Source: Acidobacteriota bacterium
GTDB taxonomy: Bacteria > Acidobacteriota > Thermoanaerobaculia > UBA5066
Direction: 5' to 3'
Assembly: GCA_029781975.1 (NCBI GenBank)
Contig: JAKOVQ010000003.1
Location: 252,034-316,033 of the forward strand
Length of the DNA: 64,000 bases
The translations under genes and the position numbers were made by a program. The notes beneath the pieces were generated by a model that was not told the DNA's origin, did no database searches, and saw only the letters and a program-made list of their open reading frames with translations. This document shows positions 17,056 through 26,025 of the stretch, one piece after another. Each line of letters starts with the position of its first letter. Within the stretch, counting starts at the first letter, position 1.

Positions 17056-17213
17056 CCGATGACGACCCTCGCCTCCCGAAAGCGGATGATCACCGGGACC
17101 AAGCGCACGCCTCGCGGCGGGCCGGCGAGGGGTTCGCTCGACTGACCAGGACCAGTCGGGACAACCCGAGGAAGACGCTCAGGCCCGCCGCCACCGGCGG
17201 GCCTTTCGATTTC
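17056..17213 (+). promoter_or_regulatory. Structured leader of the lysine operon (candidate attenuator or riboswitch)
   Basis: The leader can fold CCTCGC (17110-17115) with GCGAGG (17125-17130), showing GGCGGGCCG in the loop. A small hairpin CGGG-ACAA-CCCG (17157-17168) and a strong terminator hairpin (17182-17203) follow. CGGCGGGCC at 17115-17123 is an exact copy of the terminator's 3' arm, so it could pair with the 5' arm as an antiterminator. A 28-codon reading frame MTTLASRKRMITGTKRTPRG.. (17059-17145) starts 3 nt after the predicted transcription start. It holds two Lys, five Thr and two Met codons. Translational attenuation and ligand binding are both possible; I do not recognise a known riboswitch class. 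Confidence 0.6.
17182..17213 (+). terminator. Intrinsic terminator in the leader upstream of asd
   Basis: GGCCCGCCG (17182-17190), loop CCAC, CGGCGGGCC (17195-17203): a perfect 9-bp stem followed by TTTCGATTTC. It lies between the operon promoter and asd, so read-through must be controlled or partial. Confidence 0.75.
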
Positions 17214-17256
17214 ATGGGCCCGCGGCGATGGCGGGCGGGACGAAGGAGACGACGAG

Positions 17257-18327
17257 ATGACCCAGGCGAGCGGAGCGAAGAAGGTCCCGGTGGCGGTCCT
17301 CGGGGCGACGGGGGCGGTGGGGCAGCGGATGGTCTCGCTCCTCTCGGGGCACCCGCTCCTTTCGCTCGCGGAGGTGGCCGCCTCGGAGCGGTCGCAGGGG
17401 AAGAGGTACGCCGATGCGACGCGGTGGATCCTCCCGGGCGACGTCCCGGAGGAGGCGCGCGGCCTCGTGGTGAAGGGGGTCGAGGACGAGCTGGCCTCGC
17501 CCGTCGTCCTCTCCGCCCTCGACGCGGCGGTGGCCGACACGGTGGAGCCGCTCCAGGCGGGGCGCGGCCGCCTCGTCGTCTCCAACACGAAGTCGTTCCG
17601 GATGAAGGCCGACGTCCCGCTCCTGATCCCGGAGGTGAACGCCGACCACCTGGCCCTCCTCGACAGGCAGTCCTGGCACGCCTCGGGGGGCGGGATCGTC
17701 ACGAACCCCAACTGCGTCGTCGTCGGCCTGGCCATGGCGCTGGCGCCCCTCCACCGCGCCTTCGGCGTGGAGGCCGTCTGCGTCACGACGATGCAGGCCC
17801 TCTCCGGCGCGGGCTACCCGGGCGTCCCCTCGCTCGATGCGCTCGGGAACGTCATCCCGTTCATCGAGGGCGAGGAGGAGAAGGTGGCGCAGGAGCCGGG
17901 GAAGATCCTCGGCACCCTGACGGCCGAAGGCGTCGAGCCGGCCCCCTTCCCGATCTCGGTCTCGGTCAACCGGGTGCCGGTGCGGGACGGGCACACCGAG
18001 TCGGTCTTCGTGAAGCTCGCAGGGAAGCCCTCCCTCGCCGACGTCCGCCATGCCCTCGAGTCGTTCTCCGGCGAGCCGCAGCGGCTCGGCCTCCCGTCGG
18101 CGCCGCCCCGCCCGATCGCCGTCCGCGACGAGCGCGACCGGCCGCAGCCGGCCCGCGACGTGGAGGCGGGGCACGGGATGGTCGTGACGGTGGGGCGGCT
18201 CCGACCGGACCCGGTCTACGACGTCCGGTTCACCCTCCTCGTCCACAACACGGTCCGCGGGGCGGCGGGGGCCGCGCTCCTCAACGCCGAGCTCCTCTCG
18301 GCGACGGGGCGGCTCCCGGGGAGATGA
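17257..18327 (+). CDS. asd: Aspartate-semialdehyde dehydrogenase (archaeal/fungal-type)
   Basis: 356 residues. It reduces aspartyl phosphate to aspartate semialdehyde with NADPH, the branch point to Lys/DAP, Thr and Met. Motifs: VAVLGATGAVGQRMVSLL (NADP site), VSNTKSFRM, NPNCVVVGL with catalytic Cys153, VCVTTMQALSGAGYPGV, and VHNTVRGAAG at the end. The sequence type and length match the archaeal/fungal subfamily rather than the E. coli form. GAAGGAG precedes the ATG. First gene of asd-lysC-dapB-dapA-dapD-lysA. Confidence 0.93.
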   Translation: MTQASGAKKVPVAVLGATGAVGQRMVSLLSGHPLLSLAEVAASERSQGKRYADATRWILPGDVPEEARGLVVKGVEDELASPVVLSALDAAVADTVEPLQAGRGRLVVSNTKSFRMKADVPLLIPEVNADHLALLDRQSWHASGGGIVTNPNCVVVGLAMALAPLHRAFGVEAVCVTTMQALSGAGYPGVPSLDALGNVIPFIEGEEEKVAQEPGKILGTLTAEGVEPAPFPISVSVNRVPVRDGHTESVFVKLAGKPSLADVRHALESFSGEPQRLGLPSAPPRPIAVRDERDRPQPARDVEAGHGMVVTVGRLRPDPVYDVRFTLLVHNTVRGAAGAALLNAELLSATGRLPGR

Positions 18328-18331
18328 CGCC

Positions 18332-19693
18332 GTGCTGGTGATGAAGTTCGGGGGGACGTCGGTCGGGAGCGGCGAGCGGATCGCAGGCGTCGCCGGCCTC
18401 GTCGCCTCGCGGCTCCCGGAGGAGCCGTTCGTCGTCGTCTCGGCGCTCGGCGGCGTGACCGACTCGCTCCTCGCCCTCTCGCGTGCCGCGAGGGACGGCG
18501 ACCGGACGGCGGCCGACGCCGCCCTCCGCTCCCTCGGCGAGAGGCACCGGGCGGCCGTGGACGAGCTGGGGCTCCCGGACGAGGCGGCCGGGGAGTGCCG
18601 GTCGCTGATCGGCCGGGAGCTGGCGCGGCTCGGCGACCTCTCCACCGGCGTCTCGCTCCTGGCGGAGCTCTCGCCCCGAACGTCGGACGCCATCGCGGCC
18701 GCGGGGGAGATCCTCTCCTGCCGGATCGTCGCGGCGGCGCTCGAGGCTCGCGGGGTCCCCACGGCTCCCGTCGACCCGCGCGAGTGGCTCGCCACCGACG
18801 CGACGTTCGGCTCGGCGGTCCCCGACGAGGCCGCCATCGCCGCGGCCGCGACGCGCCGGCTCCTGCCGGAGCGACGGGCCGGGCGGGTCGTCGTGACCGG
18901 GGGCTTCGTCGGCGCCGCACCCGACGGGTCGACGACCACGCTGGGGCGCGGCGGCTCCGACTTCTCGGCCGCGCTCCTCGGCGCGGGGCTCCAGGACGCC
19001 GGGGCCCAGGTCTCGGCGATCGAGATCTGGACCGACGTCGACGGGATCCTGACGGCCGACCCGCGCCTCGTCCCGTCGGCACGGCTCGTCCCCGAGGTGG
19101 GCTACGCCGAGGCGGCGGAGCTGGCCTTCTTCGGCGCGAAGGTCCTCCACCCCGCCACGATCCGGCCCGCCGTCACCCGGGGGATCCCGGTGCGGGTGAA
19201 GAACAGCTTCCGCCCCGACGCGCCCGGGACCACCGTCCGCGCGGAGGCGCCGGGGGACGGGGTGAGGGCGCTCGCGATGCGGGGAGGCGTGGCGGCGCTC
19301 TTCGTCGGGAGCCCGCGGATGCTCGGGGCGCACGGCTTCGCGGCGCGGGTCTTCGCGACGTTCGACCGGCTGAAGGTCCCGGTCGACGTCATCACCACGA
19401 GCGAGGTCTCCATCTCGATCACCGTCGACGAGCGGGCTCCGCTCGACCTCCTCGCCCGCGAGCTGTCGGAGTTCTCGGACGTCCAGGTCCTCCGGGGGCT
19501 CGCGGTCCTCTCGGTCGTGGGGCGCGAGATGCGGAAGACCCCCCGCGTGGCCGCGCGTATCTTCTCGGCGCTGGGCGACATCAACGTGGTCCTCATCTCG
19601 CAGGGGGCCAGCGAGACCAACCTCACCTTCGTCGTCGAGGCGAAGGACGCGCCGGAGGCCCTCCGGCGCCTGCACCGGGAGCTGTTCGGATGA
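18332..19693 (+). CDS. lysC: Aspartate kinase
   Basis: 453 residues, monofunctional class with C-terminal ACT pair. Kinase part: MKFGGTSVGSGERI, VVVSALGGVTDSLL, VVVTGGFVGAAPDGSTTTLGRGGSDFSAALLG, EIWTDVDGILTADPRL, VGYAEAAELAFFGAKVLHPATI. ACT part: VDVITTSEVSISITVD and INVVLISQGASETNLTFVV, the latter typical of lysine feedback sites. It begins at GTG 18332, 4 nt after asd; an ATG at 18341 is also possible. Feedback by lysine is likely from family knowledge. Confidence 0.94.
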   Translation: MLVMKFGGTSVGSGERIAGVAGLVASRLPEEPFVVVSALGGVTDSLLALSRAARDGDRTAADAALRSLGERHRAAVDELGLPDEAAGECRSLIGRELARLGDLSTGVSLLAELSPRTSDAIAAAGEILSCRIVAAALEARGVPTAPVDPREWLATDATFGSAVPDEAAIAAAATRRLLPERRAGRVVVTGGFVGAAPDGSTTTLGRGGSDFSAALLGAGLQDAGAQVSAIEIWTDVDGILTADPRLVPSARLVPEVGYAEAAELAFFGAKVLHPATIRPAVTRGIPVRVKNSFRPDAPGTTVRAEAPGDGVRALAMRGGVAALFVGSPRMLGAHGFAARVFATFDRLKVPVDVITTSEVSISITVDERAPLDLLARELSEFSDVQVLRGLAVLSVVGREMRKTPRVAARIFSALGDINVVLISQGASETNLTFVVEAKDAPEALRRLHRELFG

Positions 19694-20376
19694 AAGCGCT
19701 CGTCGTCGGCTACGGGAAGATGGGGCGGGAGGTCGAGGCGGTGCTCCTGAAGCGGGGCCACGGGGTCCGCGGGAGGCTGACCCGCAGGGACCGCGTGGAG
19801 GACGTCGACCCGACGGGGATCGACGTGGCGATCGAGTTCACCGAGCCGGAGGAGGCGTACGGCCTGGTGATCGGGCTCCTCGCGAAGAAGGTGCCGGTCG
19901 TCTCGGGGACGACGGGCTGGGACGTCGTGAAGGCGATCCGGGCGGCCGACGCGCTCCAGGTGCCGTTCCTCCACGCGCCGAACTTCTCGATCGGCGTCGC
20001 GGCGATGAGGCGGGCGGCGACGGTCCTCGGGGGCGTCCTCGCCCGGTTCCGCGAGTTCGAGCCGGCGCTCGTCGAGCGTCACCACTCCGCCAAGAAGGAC
20101 GCCCCGTCCGGGACGGCGAAGGCGCTGGCCGCGGCGGTCGAGGTGGGGCGCCACGGGATGCCCCCGGTCCCGATCGTCTCCCTCCGCCACGGGGGGCAGC
20201 CGGGCGAGCACCTCCTCGTCTTCGAGGGGCCGGACGAGGCGGTCGAGCTCGTCCACCGCGCCCGCTCGCGCGGGATCTTCGCCGCCGGGGCCGTCCAGGC
20301 CGCCGAGTGGCTCGTCACCTCCGGCGCCACGGGCTCCGTCACGTTCGACGACTTCTTCGACAGGAGGGTCCGATGA
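19690..20376 (+). CDS. dapB: 4-hydroxy-tetrahydrodipicolinate reductase
   Basis: 228 residues, short compared with about 270 in E. coli but close to the compact DapB type of several phyla. VGYGKMGREVEAVL (NAD(P) site), VSGTTGW, APNFSIGVAAM, and the active-site ERHHSAKKDAPSGTA with catalytic His and Lys are present. The ATG overlaps the lysC stop, and its own stop overlaps dapA (ATGA twice), so the three genes are translationally coupled. Confidence 0.94.
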   Translation: MKALVVGYGKMGREVEAVLLKRGHGVRGRLTRRDRVEDVDPTGIDVAIEFTEPEEAYGLVIGLLAKKVPVVSGTTGWDVVKAIRAADALQVPFLHAPNFSIGVAAMRRAATVLGGVLARFREFEPALVERHHSAKKDAPSGTAKALAAAVEVGRHGMPPVPIVSLRHGGQPGEHLLVFEGPDEAVELVHRARSRGIFAAGAVQAAEWLVTSGATGSVTFDDFFDRRVR

Positions 20377-21314
20377 AGAGCGAGACCGCGCGCCTCCCGC
20401 TGACGGGCGTCTTCACGGCGCTCGTCACCCCGTTCACGGAGAAGGGAGCCCTCGACGAGGCTGCCCTCCGCAAGCTCGTGAGGAGGCAGGTCGCCGGCGG
20501 CGTCGCCGGGATCGTCCCCTGCGGGACCACCGGCGAGGCGGTGACGCTCGACGCCGACGAGCACGAGCGGGTGGTCGCGGTCACCTGCGAGGAGGCCCGG
20601 TCCTCGCGCCGGGCCGTCCGGGTGATCGCCGGGTGCGGCTCGAACGACACCCGCCGGTCGGCCAGGCTCGCCGAGCGGTGCCGGAAGGCGGGCGCGGACG
20701 CGCTCCTCGCCGTCACCCCCTACTACAACAAGCCGACGCCGCGCGGCCTCGTCGAGCACTTCAAGGCGATCGCGGACGCGGGTGAGCTGCCGGTGGTCCT
20801 CTACAACGTCCCGGGCCGGACGGGGCTGAACATGCTCCCGGAGACGGTCCTCCACCTCGCGGAGGACCCCCGCTTCTGCGCCGTGAAGGAGGCCTCGGGA
20901 AGCCTCGACCAGGCGTGCGAGATCCTCCGCGCCCGGCCCGAGGGGTTCGCGGTCCTGTCGGGCGAGGACTCGCTGGCCCTGCCGATCATCGCCTGCGGCG
21001 GCGACGGGGTCATCGCCGTCGTCTCCAACGAGGCGCCGGCCCAGCTGGTGGAGCTCGTGAACGCCGCGCTCGCGGGGGAGCGCGAGGAGGCGGCCGCCCT
21101 CCAGGCGCGTCTCTTCCCGCTGATGCGGGCGAACTTCCGCGAGTCGAACCCGATCCCGGTGAAGTTCGCGCTCCACCGCCTCGGCCTCTGCGGCGAGACG
21201 CTCCGGCTCCCGCTCGTCCCCCTCTCGCGCTCGCAGCACAAGGCGGTGGAGGAGGCGCTCCAGGCGGCCGGGCTCCTCGCCGAGGACGGGACCCCCGTGG
21301 AGGGGGCCCTGTGA
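20373..21314 (+). CDS. dapA: 4-hydroxy-tetrahydrodipicolinate synthase
   Basis: 313 residues. Schiff-base aldolase of the NAL superfamily condensing pyruvate and aspartate semialdehyde. GVFTALVTPFTEKGALDE, VPCGTTGEAVTL (pyruvate site), VTPYYNKPTPRG with catalytic Tyr, LYNVPGRTG, and AVKEASGSLDQ with the Schiff-base Lys. The tail has IPVKFALHRLGLC, typical of true DapA. The stop is inside the GTGA that starts dapD. Confidence 0.95.
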   Translation: MKSETARLPLTGVFTALVTPFTEKGALDEAALRKLVRRQVAGGVAGIVPCGTTGEAVTLDADEHERVVAVTCEEARSSRRAVRVIAGCGSNDTRRSARLAERCRKAGADALLAVTPYYNKPTPRGLVEHFKAIADAGELPVVLYNVPGRTGLNMLPETVLHLAEDPRFCAVKEASGSLDQACEILRARPEGFAVLSGEDSLALPIIACGGDGVIAVVSNEAPAQLVELVNAALAGEREEAAALQARLFPLMRANFRESNPIPVKFALHRLGLCGETLRLPLVPLSRSQHKAVEEALQAAGLLAEDGTPVEGAL

Positions 21315-22132
21315 GCGGGGCGGGCGGAGCGGGCGCCGCGGCCGGGCCGTCCGGCTGGGACCGCGCCCGGGTCGAGGCGCTCCTCGACGCCCTCGAGCGG
21401 GGCGAGAGGCGGGCCGCCGTCCCGCGCCCCGACGGGAGCTGGGCCGCCGACGCGGAGGTGAAGGAGGGGATCCTCGCCGCGTTCCGGCTCGGCGTCGACA
21501 CGGACCTCCCCGCTCCCCCCTTCGCCTACCGCGACCGCGACACCCTCCCGCCGCGCGGGGCGCTCCCGGAGGGGGTCCGGGTCGTCCCGGGCGGGACGTC
21601 GATCCGCCGGGGGGCGCACGTGGCGAAGGGAGTCGTCGTGATGCCCCCCGCCTACGTCAACGTCGGCGCCTTCGTCGACGAGGGGACGATGGTCGACAGC
21701 CACGCCCTCGTCGGCTCGTGCGCGCAGGTCGGCAAGCGGGTCCACCTCTCGGCCGCGGCGCAGGTCGGCGGCGTCCTCGAGCCCGTCGGCGCGGTCCCGG
21801 TCGTCGTCGAGGACGACGCGTTCGTCGGCGGGGGCGTCGGGATCTACGAGGGGGTCCGCGTCGGCCGGCGGGCGGTCCTGGCGGCCGGGGTGATCCTGAC
21901 CGGGTCGAGCGTCCTCTACGACGTCGTGAACGAGAGGGAGATCCGGGGTGAGCCCGGGCGCCCTCCCGTCGTCCCGGACGGGGCGGTGGTCGTCCCGGGG
22001 ACGCGCCCGGCCCCGGGCGCCTGGGCGCGCGGCCTGGGGCTCGCCGTGGCCGCGGCGGTCATCTTGAAGTACCGCGACCCGAGGACCGACGCGAAGACCG
22101 CGCTGGAGGCGGCCCTGCGCCGGGACGGATGA
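21311..22132 (+). CDS. dapD: 2,3,4,5-tetrahydropyridine-2,6-dicarboxylate N-succinyltransferase
   Basis: 273 residues from a GTG at 21311 overlapping the dapA stop. The N-terminal helical domain is followed by a left-handed beta helix of hexapeptide repeats (VVVMPPAYVNVGAFVDEGTMVDSHALVGSCAQVGKRVHLSAAAQVGGVLEP) and a C-terminal strand region. It succinylates tetrahydrodipicolinate, committing this organism to the succinylase branch. DapC (aminotransferase) and DapE (desuccinylase) are not in the window. Confidence 0.93.
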   Translation: MSGAGGAGAAAGPSGWDRARVEALLDALERGERRAAVPRPDGSWAADAEVKEGILAAFRLGVDTDLPAPPFAYRDRDTLPPRGALPEGVRVVPGGTSIRRGAHVAKGVVVMPPAYVNVGAFVDEGTMVDSHALVGSCAQVGKRVHLSAAAQVGGVLEPVGAVPVVVEDDAFVGGGVGIYEGVRVGRRAVLAAGVILTGSSVLYDVVNEREIRGEPGRPPVVPDGAVVVPGTRPAPGAWARGLGLAVAAAVILKYRDPRTDAKTALEAALRRDG

Positions 22133-23376
22133 GCCTCCCCGACGAGCTCCTGGCAGCCGTCGCGGGCCGGTTCGGGACTCCCGTCTACGTCTACGACGTC
22201 GACGCGGTGGAGCGGCGGGTGGAGGAGCTCCGCGCGGCGCTCGGCCCGCGCTTCACCCTCGCCTACGCGGTCAAGGCGAACCCGTCGCTCGGCCTCCTCG
22301 CCGTCCTCGCGCGGATGGGCCTCCACGCGGACGTGGCGTCCCGCGGCGAGCTCGCGGCCGCGCGCGCCGCCGGCTTCCCGGCCTCGCGGCTCCTGGCGAC
22401 CGGGCCGTCGAAGAGCGACGCCGACCTCGCGGCCCTCGTCCGCGGGAGGGTCGGGCAGCTCCACGCCGAGGGGCCGGAGGAGCTCGACCGGCTGGAGGAG
22501 CTGGGGGCGAGGCTGGGAAGGCGGATCGCGATCGGCCTCCGCCTCAACCCGCCGTGGGGGATCGCCGAGAAGCGGACGATCATCGGCGGCCCCGGCGCCA
22601 AGAAGTTCGGCTTCGACCTCCCGTCGGCGCGGAAGGCTCTCGCGGAGCGCAAACGCTGGCCGCACCTCCACGTCTGCGGCTTCCAGGTCTTCAACGCCTC
22701 GAACGTCCTCGACGCCGCGCTCCTCGTCGAGAACGTCGGCCACGTCCTCGACCTCGCGCTCTCGCTCGGGCGGCGGTTCGACGTCCCGCTCTCGAGCGTC
22801 GACTTCGGCGGCGGCCTCGGCGTCCCCTACGCGGACGGGGAGCGGCCGCTCGACCTTCGCCTCCTCCGCGACGGGCTCGCCCGCGTGGCGGCGCGAGCCG
22901 CGCGGGAGCCCCTCCTCGCCCGGACGCGGCTCGTCTTCGAGCCCGGGCGGTTCCTCGTGGCCGAGGCGGGGGAGTACGTCGTGCGGGTCGTCGGGACGAA
23001 GCGGAGCCGCGGGGTGACCTACGTCCTCGTCGACGGGGGCGTCCACCACCTGGTGAGGCCGGCGCTCATCGGGACGCCGCACCGCGTCCGGGCGGTCGGC
23101 GCGCCGCCGGGGGGCCGGCGGACGACGGTGGTGGTGGCCGGGCCGCTCTGCACGAGCCTCGACCTCCTCCACCCGGGGACGCGGCTCGTCCTCCCGTCGC
23201 GGGGAGACTTCCTCGCGGTCGAGAACGCCGGGGCCTACGGCTACACCGAGTCGATGCCGCTCTTCCTCTCGCACGAGTGGCCGGCCGAGGTGGGGGTGAG
23301 GGAGGGGCGGATCGCCCTCCTCCGACGGCCGCCCCGCGTGGCCGAGCTCCTGGCGGCGCAGAAGACCCCCTTCTGA
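22129..23376 (+). CDS. lysA: Diaminopimelate decarboxylase-type PLP enzyme
   Basis: 415 residues, fold-III PLP decarboxylase. GTPVYVYDVDAVERRV, AYAVKANPSLGLL with the PLP Lys, VDFGGGLGVPY, VFEPGRFLVAEAG and YTESMPLF are family motifs. The usual substrate motif CESGD at the dimer interface reads CTSLD here (GPLCTSLDLLHPG), which recalls exosortase-associated or BtrK-like relatives. Position as last gene of a coupled asd-lysC-dapB-dapA-dapD operon (ATGA overlap with dapD) argues for meso-diaminopimelate decarboxylation to lysine, but the specificity is less certain than the fold. Confidence 0.85.
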   Translation: MSLPDELLAAVAGRFGTPVYVYDVDAVERRVEELRAALGPRFTLAYAVKANPSLGLLAVLARMGLHADVASRGELAAARAAGFPASRLLATGPSKSDADLAALVRGRVGQLHAEGPEELDRLEELGARLGRRIAIGLRLNPPWGIAEKRTIIGGPGAKKFGFDLPSARKALAERKRWPHLHVCGFQVFNASNVLDAALLVENVGHVLDLALSLGRRFDVPLSSVDFGGGLGVPYADGERPLDLRLLRDGLARVAARAAREPLLARTRLVFEPGRFLVAEAGEYVVRVVGTKRSRGVTYVLVDGGVHHLVRPALIGTPHRVRAVGAPPGGRRTTVVVAGPLCTSLDLLHPGTRLVLPSRGDFLAVENAGAYGYTESMPLFLSHEWPAEVGVREGRIALLRRPPRVAELLAAQKTPF

Positions 23377-23468
23377 GCGGCGGCTCCCTTGCGGGAGAAT
23401 GTCCGGTCGCGGGTACCGGCCCGCACCCCCGTCGATCGCCCGCCCGCGCGCGGGCAGAGGAGGACCCG

Positions 23469-24218
23469 ATGACCTCGTCCCCGAAGCTGACCCTCGGCAC
23501 CGCGCTCCTCGTGGCCTTCACCTCGGCGCCTGCACCTGGCGCCGACCTGAGCTCGCTCCAGAAGGCGTACTTCGCAGGGACGAAGCCGGGGAGCTGGGCT
23601 CGCTACGAGCAGACGACGACGGACTCCAGGGGGAAGGTCCAGAAGTCGGTCATGACCTTCTCCCGCCTCGCGAACGAGGGGGACCGGACCTGGCTCGAGA
23701 TCCGGACGGAGCCGAAGGAGGGGTCGAAGGCGAAGCCGACGACGATGAAGTACCTGATGAACCTCGACTTCAAGGTGGAGAAGGACGCCCTCGACTACGT
23801 GAAGCACATCGACCGGCTGATCGTCCAGGAGGACGGCAAGGAGGCGATGGAGTACCCCCCCGACATGCTCCAGACCCTCCTCGGGGCGTTCGCCGCGAGC
23901 GTCGACTACGGCGCGGACGTGACCCCCCTCGGCGGCGGGAGCGAGGGCGGGACCTCCTGCGACCGCTACAGGATGAACGGGAGCTTCGACGTGAAGATGG
24001 CCTTCATCCGGATGAAGGGGACGACCGAGTCCGACATCTGCCTCTCGGAGAAGGTCCCGTTCGGCCGCGTCGCCGAGACGACGGTGACGAAGGACGAGAA
24101 GGGAAAGCAGACGATGCGGAGCGAGATGAAGCTCCTCGAGACCGGCACCGGCGCCACCTCGAGGATCACGGGCCCCGTGAAGAAGGTCGAGATGCCGAAG
24201 ATGCCCTGGGGGAGCTGA
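23469..24218 (+). CDS. Secreted protein of unknown function
   Basis: 249 residues. The N-terminus LTLGTALLVAFTSAPAPGA is a signal peptide with likely cleavage near residue 25. The mature part begins DLSSLQKAYFAGTKPGSWARYEQ and is rich in Lys, Asp and Glu with beta-strand character. It has two cysteines (TSCDRYRM, SDICLSEKVPFG) that could form a disulfide. GSWARYEQ..and MKYLMNLDFKVEKD suggest a small beta-barrel or lipocalin-like periplasmic fold, but I recognise no named family. It starts 93 bp after lysA with a GAGGAGGACCCG ribosome site. Confidence 0.6.
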   Translation: MTSSPKLTLGTALLVAFTSAPAPGADLSSLQKAYFAGTKPGSWARYEQTTTDSRGKVQKSVMTFSRLANEGDRTWLEIRTEPKEGSKAKPTTMKYLMNLDFKVEKDALDYVKHIDRLIVQEDGKEAMEYPPDMLQTLLGAFAASVDYGADVTPLGGGSEGGTSCDRYRMNGSFDVKMAFIRMKGTTESDICLSEKVPFGRVAETTVTKDEKGKQTMRSEMKLLETGTGATSRITGPVKKVEMPKMPWGS

Positions 24219-24241
24219 GGCGCCGGAAGGCGGCCCCGCGG

Positions 24242-24247
24242 TAGACT
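24242..24247 (+). promoter_or_regulatory. Candidate -10 box of the acyl-CoA mutase gene
   Basis: TAGACT, about 65 nt before the ATG, identical to the hexamers before the antitoxin and rplY genes. No clear -35 box. Confidence 0.3.
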
Positions 24248-24311
24248 TCGTCTCATCTCGCGCCTCCGGGCGCCTCGAGCCGCCCCGGGAGGGGATGGAC
24301 CAGGAGACCCC

Positions 24312-26021
24312 ATGACCACGAAGCTCGTCGACACCCCCGCCCAGCCTCTCACCCCCGAAGAGGAGCGCATGGCCCGGGCCAAGGACGCCTGGCGGAAGAA
24401 GGTGGCGGAGGCGTTCGCGAAGAAGCCGGCGTGGAAGGGCGACTTCACGACGATCTCCTCGGCGGAGGTCAACCCCCTGGCGACGCCGGACGACCTCGCC
24501 GGCTTCGACTTCGACCGCGACCTCGGGTGGCCGGGCGAGTTCCCGTACACGCGCGGCGTCCAGCCCACGATGTACCGCGGCAGGCCCTGGACGATCCGCC
24601 AGTTCGCCGGCTTCGGCAGCGCGCGCGACACGAACGAGAGGTTCAAGTACCTCCTCGCCCACGGGCAGACGGGGCTCTCGACGGCGTTCCACCTCCCGAC
24701 GCTCTACGGCTACGACTCGGACCACGAGATGGCCTCCGGCGAGGTGGGGAAGTGCGGCGTCGCCGTCGACACGCTGCGCGACTTCGAGGTCCTCTTCGAC
24801 GGGATCGACCTCGGCGCCGTGACGACGTCGATGACGATCAACTCCACGGCCCCGATCGCGCTCGCGATGTACCTGGCCGTCGCCGAGAAGCAGGGGACCC
24901 CCTGGACGAAGGTGGGGGGGACGCTTCAGAACGACATCCTGAAGGAGTACATCGCCCAGAAGGAGTACATCTTCCCGCCGCGCCCCTCGATGCGGCTGGT
25001 GACCGACCAGTTCGCCTTCTGCGCCAGGCACGTCCCGCGGTGGAACACCGTCTCCATCTCGGGCTACCACATCCGCGAGGCGGGAGCCACCGCGCTCCAG
25101 GAGCTGGCGTTCACGCTGCGCGACGGGATGGAGTACGTGAAGTACGGCGTCGACGCGGGCCTCGACGTCGACGTCTTCGCGCCGCGCCTCTCCTTCTTCT
25201 TCAACGCGCACAACGACTTCTTCGAGGAGATCGCGAAGTACCGCGCGGCGCGGCGGATCTGGGCGAAGGTGATGCGGGAGCGGTACGGCGCGAAGAGCCC
25301 CGAGAGCTGGAAGCTCCGGTTCCACACGCAGACGGCCGGGGTCAGCCTGACGGCGCAGCAGCCGTTCAACAACGTGGCCCGAGTGGCCGTGCAGGCGTTG
25401 GCCGCCGTCCTCGGCGGGACCCAGTCGCTCCACACGAACGCCCTCGACGAGACGCTCGCCCTCCCGACCGAGTTCGCCGCGAAGATCGCGGTGAGGACGC
25501 AGCAGATCCTCCTCCACGAGACCGGCGTGGCCAACACCACGGACCCGCTCGGCGGCTCCTGGTTCGTCGAGGAGCTGACGAACCGGATGGAGGCGGGGGC
25601 CTTCGACTACTTCCGGAAGATCGACGCCTACGGCGGGATGGTCGAGGCGATCGAGGCCGGCTTCCCGCAGAGGGAGATCATGGACGCGGCCTACCGATTC
25701 CAGCGGGCCCTCGACGCGAAGGAGAAGCTGATGGTGGGGGTGAACGCCTTCACCGACGAGGTCCCGGAGGACCGGGTCGCGACGCTGGAGATCGGCGAAG
25801 AGACGGCCGCCGAGCAGGTGACGCAGCTCCACGAGGTGAAGCGGACGCGGGACGGGAAAGCCGTCCTGAGGACGCTTCACGATCTGAGGGAGGCCTGCCG
25901 GAGCGGCGCGAACGTCATGCCCCCTCTCGTGGAGGCGGTGAAGGCGTACGCGACGGTGGGGGAGATCTCCGACGTGATGCGCGAGGTCTTCGCGACGTAC
26001 GAGGAGCCCGCGGTCTTTTAG
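24312..26021 (+). CDS. B12-dependent acyl-CoA mutase large subunit, isobutyryl-CoA mutase type
   Basis: 569 residues, the substrate-binding TIM-barrel subunit without the B12-binding domain. That domain must come from a separate small subunit not in the window. Conserved parts: [82 protein letters not shown] and [18 protein letters not shown]. At the two positions that separate substrates, methylmalonyl-CoA mutase has Tyr and Arg, while isobutyryl-CoA mutase has Phe and Gln. This protein has Phe98 (IRQFAGF) and Gln216 (YIAQKEY), so it is isobutyryl-type by these marks. The start has AGGAG upstream. Confidence 0.85.
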   Translation: MTTKLVDTPAQPLTPEEERMARAKDAWRKKVAEAFAKKPAWKGDFTTISSAEVNPLATPDDLAGFDFDRDLGWPGEFPYTRGVQPTMYRGRPWTIRQFAGFGSARDTNERFKYLLAHGQTGLSTAFHLPTLYGYDSDHEMASGEVGKCGVAVDTLRDFEVLFDGIDLGAVTTSMTINSTAPIALAMYLAVAEKQGTPWTKVGGTLQNDILKEYIAQKEYIFPPRPSMRLVTDQFAFCARHVPRWNTVSISGYHIREAGATALQELAFTLRDGMEYVKYGVDAGLDVDVFAPRLSFFFNAHNDFFEEIAKYRAARRIWAKVMRERYGAKSPESWKLRFHTQTAGVSLTAQQPFNNVARVAVQALAAVLGGTQSLHTNALDETLALPTEFAAKIAVRTQQILLHETGVANTTDPLGGSWFVEELTNRMEAGAFDYFRKIDAYGGMVEAIEAGFPQREIMDAAYRFQRALDAKEKLMVGVNAFTDEVPEDRVATLEIGEETAAEQVTQLHEVKRTRDGKAVLRTLHDLREACRSGANVMPPLVEAVKAYATVGEISDVMREVFATYEEPAVF

Positions 26022-26025
26022 TGTT

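Noticed and set aside
17059-17145. 28-codon leader reading frame as a proven leader peptide gene
   Set aside because: No ribosome site and only two Lys codons; kept only as a possibility within the leader feature.
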